Positions 56,028-63,944 of a stretch of 64,000 nt of DNA are shown one piece after another (the first letter of the stretch is position 1; each line of letters starts with the position of its first letter). The stretch is from Thiohalocapsa sp. PB-PSB1 (GTDB lineage: Bacteria; Pseudomonadota; Gammaproteobacteria; Chromatiales; Chromatiaceae). Position numbers and translations under genes: made by a program. The notes beneath the pieces are model-generated. The model was not told the origin of the DNA and did not search any database. It was given only the letters and a program-made list of their open reading frames with translations. The stretch is from positions 4,030,001-4,094,000 of the forward strand of contig CP050890.1 of the NCBI GenBank assembly GCA_016745215.1, written 5' to 3'.

Positions 56028-56363
56028 CTAAGATTCGGGATAAGCGGTGATCAAGCGTGGATATTCTTCTTCGTCATCGACCATCCAGATTGTTTTGATC
56101 GGAGGGGTTGTGCCTTTAGGCGCAGAAATGGACCCCACTACGACGTATTTCGTGCCGTGTTTTCCTTGGATAGCAGCAGAGTAGTCGTTTTCTTCGGCAT
56201 GTTTGGTTAATGCGGATGCGAGGAGTTGCCACCGCCGCCGCGAAAAACCCCAGCCAAGAAAGAACCGCGCCTTCGATTCACCTTCAGGATGCTTAAGAGA
56301 AAGAAGATAGTCAGCAACTTTTCTTGCTTCCACTACAGCATTGCTGTAGTTGGGAATCTTCAT
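56028..56363 (-). CDS. DUF6883 domain protein
   Basis: 111 residues: KIPNYSNAVVEARKVADYLL, then HPEGESKARFFLGWGFSRRR and GTTPPIKTIWMVDDEEEYPR. This matches the DUF6883 pattern, a small domain found in toxin-like contexts. It is 9 bases upstream of the DUF4926 gene and co-directional, so the two form one cassette pair. Activity unknown. Confidence 0.78.
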   Translation of the reverse strand: MKIPNYSNAVVEARKVADYLLSLKHPEGESKARFFLGWGFSRRRWQLLASALTKHAEENDYSAAIQGKHGTKYVVVGSISAPKGTTPPIKTIWMVDDEEEYPRLITAYPES

Positions 56364-56452
56364 TCTCGCTTATCCCATGTCTGCCGTTCTTGCTCGATGA
56401 CCATGTTCAAACCGGCAATGGAGCTGTCCAGGCTTAACGTTCGGGTGTGCAC
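56360..56452 (-). CDS. Short frame fused ahead of DUF6883
   Basis: About 30 codons (LDSSIAGLNMVIEQERQTWD) end in a TGA that overlaps the DUF6883 ATG as ATGA. It begins at a GTG near an AACGTTAAGC-like sequence that resembles half an attC site. It may be the tail of a lost cassette gene joined by an attC deletion, or a leader. Confidence 0.35.
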   Translation of the reverse strand: MHTRTLSLDSSIAGLNMVIEQERQTWDKRE

Positions 56453-56463
56453 ACGATAAAGCG

Positions 56464-56850
56464 CTACCGTCTTGAGAGTGTATGCGAGAAATCCTGGCTC
56501 GGTTCTCCACCCTCCAGCACGCAAACCCCCGTCGCCGTGGAGCCAGCGATAGTCCCGGAGCAGGACGCCAAGCGACCGCCGGTACTGCTAGTGAAGAAGA
56601 CCTTGTCGGGAGTACAAGTGATTTCAGTAATTACGGATTCAGCGCGCGCTCCGTCGGATTTGCTTGCGCTCGCCGTCATTCTCCGCAGATCCATCGTCAC
56701 ATTCCACGGGGCATGCCCACCATGGGGTGTATGCGTCCCTTGAAGTAAGTCGTATCCGTTACAGGTATCCGCATTCGCGATGTTAACCACCGCGAAGCAA
56801 GAAAGCAGAGAGGCCGAGGTTAGGAAGCGTAATACAACTCTAGTATACAT
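56464..56850 (-). CDS. Exported cassette protein, unknown
   Basis: 128 residues with a signal peptide (VVLRFLTSASLLSCFAVVNI, cleaved after ANA). The mature protein has five cysteines (TCNGYD, TCTPDK, SCSG, VCVLEG), so disulfides are likely in the periplasm. It starts 44 bases from attC site 6. No recognisable family. Confidence 0.7.
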   Translation of the reverse strand: MYTRVVLRFLTSASLLSCFAVVNIANADTCNGYDLLQGTHTPHGGHAPWNVTMDLRRMTASASKSDGARAESVITEITCTPDKVFFTSSTGGRLASCSGTIAGSTATGVCVLEGGEPSQDFSHTLSRR

Positions 56851-56893
56851 AACGGGTGCTCCGGTCGTTCGGGCTGGCCGCGTGGATTTCGCG

Positions 56894-56969
56894 CGCCAAC
56901 GTCAAGGATCACCCGACCGCTCAAAGCGCGCCAGCGCTTTGAGCGGTCGGGTGTATCCGCTTGTTGGCG
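56894..56969 (-). other. attC site 6 (short, degenerate)
   Basis: 76 bp with ends CGCCAAC and GTTGGCG. The perfect inner stem is cacccgaccgctcaaagcgc with its complement. The boxes deviate at the outermost base, so activity is uncertain. Confidence 0.65.
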
Positions 56970-57048
56970 CATGGGTTCTGAGTGAACCGAAGCGCGAAGC
57001 GAAAGACAAGATCCCGCTACCCGCGGTCTGTAGTGCGAACATAAAGCG

Positions 57049-57180
57049 TCAAGAATTCGCCAAGGCGACTTTGGCTGTCGTCAACAATTCAAGCGCCTCC
57101 CGTAGCTTATCCGTGTACGCCGCACCTTCAGCCGGCGAGTAAGCGCCGTATGCGATCTTATCGGCTGCAAAGTTAACCTG
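57049..57180 (-). pseudogene. C-terminal end of a cassette gene cut by a Y1 transposon
   Basis: QVNFAADKIAYGAYSPAEGA, then TDKLREALELLTTAKVALAN and a TGA at 57051-57049. It is open up to position 57180, where the inverted end of the transposon begins, and the N-terminal part is not found on the other side. Attached to attC site 6 downstream. Confidence 0.6.
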
Positions 57181-57948
57181 AATTACGGTGACACTTTACC
57201 ATTTACACCAATTTTCGTTGTTTCGGGTCATTCTTTTGCGAAGCGGGCCGACCTCGCTTGCCTTGACGTAGCGCTCGGCCAAGTTGCTTTTCAAGCTCGC
57301 CAAGCTTTTGATCGTCCATCAGTGGACGTCCGATGGTTTGGCCCTTGGTGAGAGCTGCCAAGTGTTCAGGATCTTCCGGCATCTCCAAGAATTCCGCTAA
57401 ATTATCGACGCGATCCAGCAGGGGTCGAACAGTGACTAATCCATCGTCTTCGCGCCGGAAATGTGCTGGCGTGCTGGACCAGGGCCAGTCGGCAGGCGTC
57501 GCAGCTCGTTTGGCCTTCACGGGATTCAAAGCCACGTAGCGGCAGGCTGCCATCAAGTGAGCTTCATCCATTGCCACGCAGCCAAACCGCCCTTGAAACA
57601 GGTGGCCGGTTACCCGCAATCGCGCGTTGATGTAGCCGCTATATCGACGATGCGTCTCCCCGACGGCGCGGGACAGGCCGGTCTCGTTGGAGGGTGCGAG
57701 AATCAAGTGCACATGGTTCGGCATCAGGCAGTAGGACCAGACGTCCACGCCGTTTGATCGACACTCGTTCGCTAGCCAATCTCTATAAAGCGCATAGTCG
57801 TCTTCCTTCATGAAAACTTGTTGGCGTCTGTTCCCACGCTGCGTCACATGGTGGGGGATGCCGGGAACGATGATGCGTGGAAGCCGAGACATACGCTTAG
57901 CATAAGCCCAGAACAAAATAGTGTAAATGGTAAAGTGTCACCGTAATT
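57181..57948 (-). mobile_element. Y1 transposon with perfect 28-bp terminal inverted repeats
   Basis: 768 bp. The sequence AATTACGGTGACACTTTACC plus ATTTACAC at 57181-57208 is repeated perfectly inverted at 57921-57948. It encodes one HUH transposase and has no obvious flanking duplication, as expected for single-strand transposition. It separates a cassette gene fragment from the IS91 remnant. Confidence 0.85.
57203..57892 (-). CDS. REP-associated (IS200-like) tyrosine transposase
   Basis: 229 residues from ATG 57892. The N-terminal pattern MSRLPRIIVPGIPHHVTQRG and the HUH motif in YCLMPNHVHLILAPSN, followed by the catalytic tyrosine in RRYSGYINARL, identify the RAYT/Y1 family. WPWSSTPAHF and the basic tail are also typical. 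The frame is intact. Confidence 0.92.
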   Translation of the reverse strand: MSRLPRIIVPGIPHHVTQRGNRRQQVFMKEDDYALYRDWLANECRSNGVDVWSYCLMPNHVHLILAPSNETGLSRAVGETHRRYSGYINARLRVTGHLFQGRFGCVAMDEAHLMAACRYVALNPVKAKRAATPADWPWSSTPAHFRREDDGLVTVRPLLDRVDNLAEFLEMPEDPEHLAALTKGQTIGRPLMDDQKLGELEKQLGRALRQGKRGRPASQKNDPKQRKLV

Positions 57949-58430
57949 CCAGTCGTTGATCGCATGCGGCAGCGTGAAGACGGTATGAAAATAGGGCACC
58001 GGCAGCAGTTCGTCTTTGCGCGCTTCGATCCAGCGCGCTTTCTCCAGCCCTTGACATTTCGGGCAGTGGCGGTCGCGACAGGAGTTGTAGCTGTTGTAAA
58101 GGGTGCCGCAGTCAGTGCAGTAGTCGATGTGCCCGCCCAGCGCCGCGGTGCGGCAGTTTTGGATGGCACTGAGTACCTTGTGCACGTGCAGCGGATGGGA
58201 GTGCTCGTGCAGGGAGTCGGGCAAATGCGCGCGCAGGATGTCGGCGACTTCGAACGTCGGTCTCTGCTTGGAGCCGGAGTGCGTGTGTCCCGCTCTGTGA
58301 TGGGGAGTTGGAGAGGAAAGGAATGGCGATGCCATTGCGTGTGCTTATTCTTTATTCTTGTTTATTGTTTATTTCAGCGCCGGTGCTGCTTTGTCTCGGG
58401 TGTGGTCTCTTCCAACGCGATAGCGTTTTA
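57949..58430 (-). mobile_element. IS91-like element, truncated copy
   Basis: Nearly identical by eye, apart from a small indel and a few substitutions, to 60253-60733. It includes the first ~128 codons of the transposase from ATG 58335 (MASPFLSSPTPHHRAGHTHS ... FTLPHAINDW). The rest is missing beyond the Y1 transposon junction. Like the full copy, its 5' end abuts an attC site at gttttaatctaac. Confidence 0.85.
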
Positions 58431-58520
58431 ATCTAACGTTATGCATAGCGCGCGCCTTGGAGCAGCCTGAGCGATAGCGAAGGCTGCTCCAAGGCGTCGC
58501 TGCTGGTGCGCTTGTTCGGC
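58431..58520 (-). other. attC site 7
   Basis: Ends ATCTAAC and GTTCGGC (one mismatch). The stem pairs ttggagcagcct with aggctgctccaa, the same arm as site 2. The hicB-like gene stops 5 bases beyond it. Confidence 0.8.
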
Positions 58521-58524
58521 TTCT

Positions 58525-58743
58525 TCATGCGACGCGATAGATGACCGGACGGTATTCCGGTGGCGGAATTGGCTTGGCGTTCGCTTCGGCAGCGGCCAAC
58601 CAACTTTCCTTGGCTTTCAGAACTTCTGTCAAAGCTTCGTTCGGTGTTTCGCCGAATGCTGAACACGCTTGTAGATCCGGAATGTCAGCAATATAGCCTT
58701 CATCTTCTTCGCTATAGAAGATGTTGACGTGATAATCTTTCAT
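58525..58743 (-). CDS. HicB-like antitoxin
   Basis: 72 residues: DYHVNIFYSEEDEGYIADIP, then DLQACSAFGETPNEALTEVL and KAKESWLAAAEANAKPIPPP. Typical HicB fold with the C-terminal PPPEYRPV tail. It overlaps the toxin gene upstream by 4 bases. Confidence 0.87.
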   Translation of the reverse strand: MKDYHVNIFYSEEDEGYIADIPDLQACSAFGETPNEALTEVLKAKESWLAAAEANAKPIPPPEYRPVIYRVA

Positions 58744-58994
58744 GATGCGTCTTCGAGTTGGAGGTTGTGAATCTCTACCAATTTGAGCAATTGCTGAAGT
58801 TGATAGGGTTTTACCTTGCCTTTTAGATCTTGAAGATTCAACAATTCCGGAATCCCTGGGTGCACGAAAATATGATGACTTCCATTAACTCGGTCTAATC
58901 GGAAGCCGAAAGCCTCAGCAACCGCTACGGCGTCCGAAAACCGGACATTTTTGGAGCCGGAGAGGAGTTTTCGGAGAAGCTTGCGCTTGTTCAT
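58740..58994 (-). CDS. HicA-like toxin
   Basis: 84 residues from ATG 58994: MNKRKLLRKLLSGSKNVRFS, then FGFRLDRVNGSHHIFVHPGI with the catalytic histidine and VKPYQLQQLLKLVEIH. Longer than minimal HicA. Toxin-first order. A second, distinct HicAB pair in the same array. Confidence 0.87.
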   Translation of the reverse strand: MNKRKLLRKLLSGSKNVRFSDAVAVAEAFGFRLDRVNGSHHIFVHPGIPELLNLQDLKGKVKPYQLQQLLKLVEIHNLQLEDAS

Positions 58995-59040
58995 GAGCAA
59001 AAAGCGGACTGAGTCTCGCGGTCTCCTGCCTGGAACGTTT

Positions 59041-59136
59041 AGTTAACCTGCCGAGCCCGCGCCGGTCGGGCCGCGAGCGCGAAGCGCCGCGGTGCCCGAC
59101 CGGCGCGGGCTCGGCAGGTTCAACGCCCTGTTAGAT
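59041..59136 (-). other. attC site 8
   Basis: Ends AGTTAAC and GTTAGAT, the latter a perfect box. It has a very GC-rich long stem (gccgagcccgcgccggtcgg with its complement). It belongs to the cassette holding the IS91-like transposase. Confidence 0.8.
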
Positions 59137-60740
59137 TAAAACATTTTTTGGTTCGCTTCGGTGTCCGTCTCAGCGAACCGCGATGTGGATTCTACAACAG
59201 TCAAGCCCTGGGTGGGGCCTGGAAACTCCCGCTGATGTTGGCGCAGTTGCACGAGCAAGGCTCCGTTGCGCGCGCTCGGTCCCGCGGGCGCAGCGATTTC
59301 GCATGGAGCACAACGGTTTTTCGCTCACCGCGGTCGCGTCGCAACATAGCAGCACTGTCCCGAGCCGATGCGGATCGAGTGGAGGAGATGTGCATCAGGC
59401 CGCCTCGCACGCAAGCGGCGGATCTTGGCCGCGAGCGGGTCCGATGGTGGGCGCAAGGTCGCGCTGACGTCGTAGCCGTCCGCCGCAGCTCGGGCAGACG
59501 TGGATGTCTTTGCCGGTCAGGCGTTGCAGCAAGACGTCGTAGGGCTCGCGCACTTTGGTCGTCGTCACCGGCGCTAGGCCAAGCAGCGCTTTGGCACGAT
59601 TGAGCTTGGTCGCGCGGTGTCCGCAGGCGAGCAGTCCGTAGTGGCGGATGCGGGTGAAGCGCGGCGGCAGGATGTGCAGCGTGAACCGCCGGATGAATTC
59701 GTTGGCGTCCAGCGTCATCACTTTGGTCTTGGCGCCGTCTTTATAGTCTTTCCAGGTGAAGGTGACTTTGCCGTCGGCAAGATTGAGGATGCGGTGGTTG
59801 CTGATGGCAATGCGGTGGGTGTATCGCCCGAGGTAGTCGATGATCTGTTGCGGTCCGCCGAACGGGGGTTTGGCGTAGACCACCCAGTCGTGCTCGCGCA
59901 GTGCCTTGCGCAACGCGGCGAAGTGCGTGCCCGGCGGTGTCTTCAGCTCGCCTGTGGTATGCGCGTGCTCCAGGCGCTCGAGGTAGTTTCCGCGGAAGAC
60001 CTTGGACAGCGCTTTGACCGGGAATAACCAGTCACGATGCGGGCAGGGTTTGAACTGTTCGCCATCGAACGTTAAAGCTCCGCCTGGGACGATGCAGTGC
60101 AGATGGATGTGGCGCTCCATCGTCTGGCCCCAGGTGTGCAGCACGGCGGTGATGCCGAGGGTTCCGTTCCAATGACGAGCGGCAAAGGCTTGCAGGGTGT
60201 CCGTCGCGCTGGCGAACAGCAGGTCGTAAATCAGTTTGTCGTTCCACCCCACCCAGTCGTTGATCGCATGCGGCAGCGTGAAGACGGTATGAAAATAGGG
60301 CACCGGCAGCAGTTCGTCTTTGCGCGCTTCGATCCAGCGCGCTTTCTCCAGCCCTTGACATTTCGGGCAGCGGCGGTCGCGACAGGAGTTGTAGCTGTTG
60401 TAAAGGGTGCCGCAGTCAGTGCAGTAGTCGATGTGCCCGCCCAGCGCCGCGGTGCGGCAGTTTTGGATGGCACTGAGTACCTTGTGCACGTGCAGCGGAT
60501 GGGAGTGCTCGTGCAGGGAGTCGGGCAAATGCGCGCGCAGGATGTCGGCGACTTCGAACGTCGGTCTCTGCTTGGAGCCGGAGTGCGTGTGTCCCGCTCT
60601 GTGATGGGGAGTTGGAGAGGAAAGGAATGGCGATGCCATTGCGTGTGCTTATTCTTTTTCTTGTTGATTGTTTATTTCAGCGCCGGTGCTGCTTTGTCTC
60701 GGGTGTGGTCTCTTCCAACGCGATAGCGTTTTAATCTAAC
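59131..60740 (-). mobile_element. IS91-like element occupying a whole cassette
   Basis: The segment between attC sites 8 and 9 is bounded by a perfect 13-bp inverted repeat, GTTAGATTAAAAC (59130-59142) and GTTTTAATCTAAC (60728-60740), that includes the attC core boxes. It carries one transposase gene. Either the element inserts precisely at attC or it moves as a cassette. Confidence 0.7.
59395..60639 (-). CDS. IS91-family transposase
   Basis: 414 residues. The N-terminal zinc ribbon has CTDCGTLYNSYNSCRDRRCP and KCQGLEKARW. The HUH motif is in TMERHIHLHCIVPGGALTFD, and the catalytic tyrosine region is IIDYLGRYTHRIAISNHRIL. A C-terminal CPSCGGRLRRQ motif follows. Rolling-circle transposases of this family often lie by integrons. 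The frame is intact. Confidence 0.93.
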   Translation of the reverse strand: MASPFLSSPTPHHRAGHTHSGSKQRPTFEVADILRAHLPDSLHEHSHPLHVHKVLSAIQNCRTAALGGHIDYCTDCGTLYNSYNSCRDRRCPKCQGLEKARWIEARKDELLPVPYFHTVFTLPHAINDWVGWNDKLIYDLLFASATDTLQAFAARHWNGTLGITAVLHTWGQTMERHIHLHCIVPGGALTFDGEQFKPCPHRDWLFPVKALSKVFRGNYLERLEHAHTTGELKTPPGTHFAALRKALREHDWVVYAKPPFGGPQQIIDYLGRYTHRIAISNHRILNLADGKVTFTWKDYKDGAKTKVMTLDANEFIRRFTLHILPPRFTRIRHYGLLACGHRATKLNRAKALLGLAPVTTTKVREPYDVLLQRLTGKDIHVCPSCGGRLRRQRDLAPTIGPARGQDPPLACEAA

Positions 60741-60827
60741 GTTCAGCGCACCCCGCCGCGGTTTGGCTGGCCGGAGCGATAGCGACGGCCAGCCAAACCG
60801 CGGTCGGAGGTGGCGCGCTTGTTGGGC
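60734..60827 (-). other. attC site 9
   Basis: Both core boxes perfect: ATCTAAC and GTTGGGC. The stem pairs ccgcggtttggctggcc with ggccagccaaaccgcgg. Confidence 0.87.
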
Positions 60828-60967
60828 GCCTCCGGCTTCCAAACCGGATGGCCCGACGACGACTGACGAGCCGCGGCATCTGCTGCAATAGCTCCTATGT
60901 CGCCGTTAAATCGGTCGGAGATGGCCCGGCGAGTTTGATGTATTTCTTCGATTACAGGATCAGCCAT
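60743..60967 (-). CDS. Putative antitoxin of the PIN pair
   Basis: From ATG 60967: ADPVIEEIHQTRRAISDRFN, then DIGAIAADAAARQSSSGHPV. Only the first ~50 residues look conserved, and the rest (GLAGRRYRSGQPNRGGVR) is translation of attC site 9. It overlaps the PIN gene stop by 8 bases. I recall similar short proteins downstream of PIN toxins. Confidence 0.65.
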   Translation of the reverse strand: MADPVIEEIHQTRRAISDRFNGDIGAIAADAAARQSSSGHPVWKPEAPNKRATSDRGLAGRRYRSGQPNRGGVR

Positions 60968-61445
60968 CTTCGCTATCCTCTCCGAGTAATTCTTCAGGGG
61001 TACAAATGACGGGTATGTACACACCGAGTTGGGCAAAAAGGTCGTAGATGCGGGGAAGAATCTTTGCGTTTGCGATGTGCTTGCAGTTCCAGGTCAACAG
61101 ATAGTCAATTTCGTGATGGGCAACCGACGCAATGTGCAGGGCATCGACCTGCGCCTTATCCGGCAACACGCCAAGCGACATGATACTCTCAGCCAGCTCT
61201 GCAATTTCCGGTGTGCTGGGCAGCAAGGGGATTCCTTTGAGAATATCGAGCCGTTCCCTTGCGAGCGCTGGATTTCCAGCCGAGGCTTCATCTAGCACGT
61301 ACTGCGAAATCACAAGCTGGTAGTGTTTACGCTCAGCGCTCCACCAACGATGCGTCAGAACTTGGCGAGCCGCAGCAACGACCCGGTTGCTAGGCCTCTG
61401 CCGCAGGTAGCTGACTATTGATGTCTCTACGTAGACCGTTGGCAC
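60960..61445 (-). CDS. PIN-domain protein (VapC-like toxin)
   Basis: 161 residues. PIN acidic residues are in VYVETSIVSYLRQR (the usual Asp is Glu), LDEASAGNP, QVDALHIASVAHHEIDYLLT and NCKHIANAKI. Such proteins are Mg-dependent RNases. The small gene downstream likely encodes its partner. The start is 17 bases from attC site 10. Confidence 0.85.
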   Translation of the reverse strand: MPTVYVETSIVSYLRQRPSNRVVAAARQVLTHRWWSAERKHYQLVISQYVLDEASAGNPALARERLDILKGIPLLPSTPEIAELAESIMSLGVLPDKAQVDALHIASVAHHEIDYLLTWNCKHIANAKILPRIYDLFAQLGVYIPVICTPEELLGEDSEDG

Positions 61446-61461
61446 TGGCTTGGCCTATTGC

Positions 61462-61555
61462 GCCCAACGTCAAGCACAGCCCGGCGCCTGCTGCCGAGCC
61501 GCCCGCGTCAGCGGCGGCTCGGCAGCAGGCGCTCGGGCTGGTGCTATGGTTGGGC
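61462..61555 (-). other. attC site 10
   Basis: Both core boxes perfect: GCCCAAC and GTTGGGC. The stem pairs gcctgctgccgagccgcc with ggcggctcggcagcaggc. Confidence 0.87.
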
Positions 61556-61619
61556 GTCTTCTCATTCGTCAAGCGTAAGAAACGCAAACGGAAGTTCTTT
61601 ACTTCCTAGTTGTGGTTTG

Positions 61620-62441
61620 CTAGTGCCTGCGACGACTACCTCTCGCGCGGCGACCTGTTGGCGTTTGCGGCGGATCGAAATCAGGAAGCAAATACTTGTT
61701 GGCTACGAAGAATAGAGACCCCACAACGACCCCAAGAGAAGCGAGAGATGGCAGATAATCCGCGATGCTAGGCACATTAAGCAAGTCGAGAAAGACTTTG
61801 GTGTAGAGAGTCGATACTAACGAAAGAAAGAATGCAGCCCACGCGAGTGTAATATTCTTGTGTTCTGAATGGAAGAACGGAATGAGGATTCTCAGAAGTA
61901 CATAAGTGCATAGCGCTCCTGCCAATACTACGGTTCCCCGTAAGATCGGTGAATCGGGGGTAGGTATCATCAGATACGGAAGAACTGAGGATTTTGTTGA
62001 GAACGAGATTGAGATGATCGCTACGGCTAAAAATCCGAGAGTAGCGTAAATTGACTTCCCTACGGCTTGAAGGGCCGTACTATTACAACAGGATATTACC
62101 CAAGCCGTTGCAAGTAAGAGGGAAGCCAGAACCTTCACCAGCCCCAAGTAGGCAAAAACTGTTAGCATGTGCTTCCAGAGTGGGGAACCAACACTACCGC
62201 CAGGAAAGGCCCGTTTGAAACCATCCGCATATCCACGCTGTTTTGCAGACGCATATTGTTCATGCAACTCTTCTTGCGCTTGCACGCGCCCCTGTTGTCG
62301 CCCGGTACTCAACCCTTCCCGGTAACCTTCTCTGTGTCCCTGTACCTTGCACTGCGAACAACTCGGGCCGCAGCCAGCAAGAAAAGCAAACAAGACTATC
62401 GCAAAAACGAGGAAGAAGCCGCTAGTAATGTTTCGCTTCAT
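61620..62441 (-). CDS. Lipoprotein with multi-helix membrane domain
   Basis: 273 residues. The N-terminus is a lipoprotein signal (FLVFAIVLFAFLAGCGPSCS). Residues ~33-80 are a charged, glutamine-rich segment (EGYREGLSTGRQQGRVQAQE), followed by about six hydrophobic helices and a basic tail (PTGRRARGSRRRH). GC content is lower than neighbouring core genes, consistent with cassette origin. Function unknown. Confidence 0.7.
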   Translation of the reverse strand: MKRNITSGFFLVFAIVLFAFLAGCGPSCSQCKVQGHREGYREGLSTGRQQGRVQAQEELHEQYASAKQRGYADGFKRAFPGGSVGSPLWKHMLTVFAYLGLVKVLASLLLATAWVISCCNSTALQAVGKSIYATLGFLAVAIISISFSTKSSVLPYLMIPTPDSPILRGTVVLAGALCTYVLLRILIPFFHSEHKNITLAWAAFFLSLVSTLYTKVFLDLLNVPSIADYLPSLASLGVVVGSLFFVANKYLLPDFDPPQTPTGRRARGSRRRH

Positions 62442-62567
62442 TTGGCCGTGGGTATGTGTTCACTATTTAAGGAAGAGAGGCTGTAAATCCCGAGTGTGAG
62501 TACTCAGCGTTGACCTAGCGGCACGAAGGAGCAGTTGCCAGTGGTGCAGCGGCTTGTGGATGGGTCC

Positions 62568-62661
62568 GCCCAACGTCAAGCGCAGCCCGCCGCCAACTGG
62601 CCAGCCGCCCGCGTCAGCGGCGGCTGGCCAGTTGGCGGTCGGGCTGGCGCGCTTGTTAGCC
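62568..62661 (-). other. attC site 11
   Basis: GCCCAAC is perfect. The other end is GTTAGCC (one mismatch). The stem pairs ccgccaactggccagccgcc with its complement, and the loop gcgtca matches site 10. Confidence 0.85.
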
Positions 62662-63915
62662 ATCGACGGCGTCTGCCCAGCGCAAATAGAACAGGAAATA
62701 GGGGTCACGTATATCAAAGACATCTGTTTCTCCGTCCCATTCCACGGCTATAGACGGAATCATGTCATTCACAATTTGCGCCGCATGGTAGCATGCGCTT
62801 GTGACGCTGGACCCGCTGGGCGCATCGTCGCTGCATATGTTACTGATCCGCTCAATAAGCGAACTATATCGAAATGAAAGCTGTGGCGGGTCCAGCGATA
62901 GAGCTTTGGTGAGAAGTCTGTAAACGTCTCCTTGCCAACCAAACCGGGTTCGGTAAATGTTCCTGTTAGATCCGCGTGTTTTCGGGCCGTCCCTCATCTT
63001 ATCCACAACAGACCCGTAGTCCGCGGACGTGGCTGTGACGGTACAGATTTTCTCGAATAACTCCCTGTCCTCTTTGAAGTCTATTGGTGATTCTGAACGT
63101 TCTCGCACACCCAGCTCGTAGCACGCGTTTAGGCAAAGAAACTGCATTAACTGTGGAGAGCCAGCAGCCTCGGACGCAAGGCTGTTGACGACTGATGGTC
63201 GGTCGATGATGTTCAGTTCCCGGAAGCCAATCTCAGCGATCCTCTTAAGAACAGCGGGCTTCCAGTAATCAAAATCGATCATGGAGACCCGTCCATGAAG
63301 GTCTGGATTCCCTCGCAGAGCGTCGTCCGAGTGATAGGGCACAGAAGCGGTGATGAAACTCACTTCGTTACGAATTGCTTCTTTGATTTGACGAGCAAGT
63401 TCCGCCTGAACTTGGATTGGTATGTAGTGGAAGTCGTCGATAAAGACTGTTAACCCGGTCCCGCCGAGCTCTCTTATCAACAATTGAAGCGGGTCTATTG
63501 CCGAAGTAGAGGTCTCGGATGATGATTGGCCTTGCTTCTGGGTTGCGGAGACGTCCACCTTGCCTTGAACAACAAACGCATTTCCGGAGATTCCCCCCGC
63601 TTCTGAGGTTGCCCGATCATGGAAGTCTGCTTCGGTCTTGGTAACGGAGACGGGCGTGCCTATCAGATCAAAAACTCGCAGCCAGAGATCCGTAGCTGAT
63701 GTGATACCAGCGCCAGTGATCTGGATTATGTTCTCCTTACCCAAACATCTTTCGACGAATACGGTTTTCCCCGATTTCGAGGGACCCGAAATAGACACTA
63801 AGACTGCGCCGGTTTCCAGAGAATTGCGAAGCTGCTTCTCCTTTTCTTTTAAGTGGTCATCCACAAAAGTGATAGTGGGGAATCGTCCGGGAGTAAACAC
63901 GTCCCTTGCTTTCAT
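62656..63915 (-). CDS. P-loop NTPase (STAND/AAA-like), cassette-borne
   Basis: 419 residues. Walker A is SISGPSKSGKTVFVERCLG (~42-60), Walker B LTVFIDDFHYIPIQVQAEL. The sensor region SFITASVPYHSDDALRGNPD follows and a helical C-terminal domain ends FDIRDPYFLFYLRWADAVDG, a tail seen in archaeal-type and STAND ATPases. No effector domain is attached. The stop codon lies in attC site 11. Large single-gene ATPases in integron cassettes are candidates for phage defence, which is inference only. Confidence 0.75.
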   Translation of the reverse strand: MKARDVFTPGRFPTITFVDDHLKEKEKQLRNSLETGAVLVSISGPSKSGKTVFVERCLGKENIIQITGAGITSATDLWLRVFDLIGTPVSVTKTEADFHDRATSEAGGISGNAFVVQGKVDVSATQKQGQSSSETSTSAIDPLQLLIRELGGTGLTVFIDDFHYIPIQVQAELARQIKEAIRNEVSFITASVPYHSDDALRGNPDLHGRVSMIDFDYWKPAVLKRIAEIGFRELNIIDRPSVVNSLASEAAGSPQLMQFLCLNACYELGVRERSESPIDFKEDRELFEKICTVTATSADYGSVVDKMRDGPKTRGSNRNIYRTRFGWQGDVYRLLTKALSLDPPQLSFRYSSLIERISNICSDDAPSGSSVTSACYHAAQIVNDMIPSIAVEWDGETDVFDIRDPYFLFYLRWADAVDG

Positions 63916-63944
63916 TGCTTGCTTCGCTCAGATGTGGTTCTTGT

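Noticed and set aside
60097..60726. 209-codon plus-strand frame opposite the IS91 transposase (and its twin at 57964-58431)
   Set aside because: Antisense of a clear transposase. It is duplicated only because the element is.
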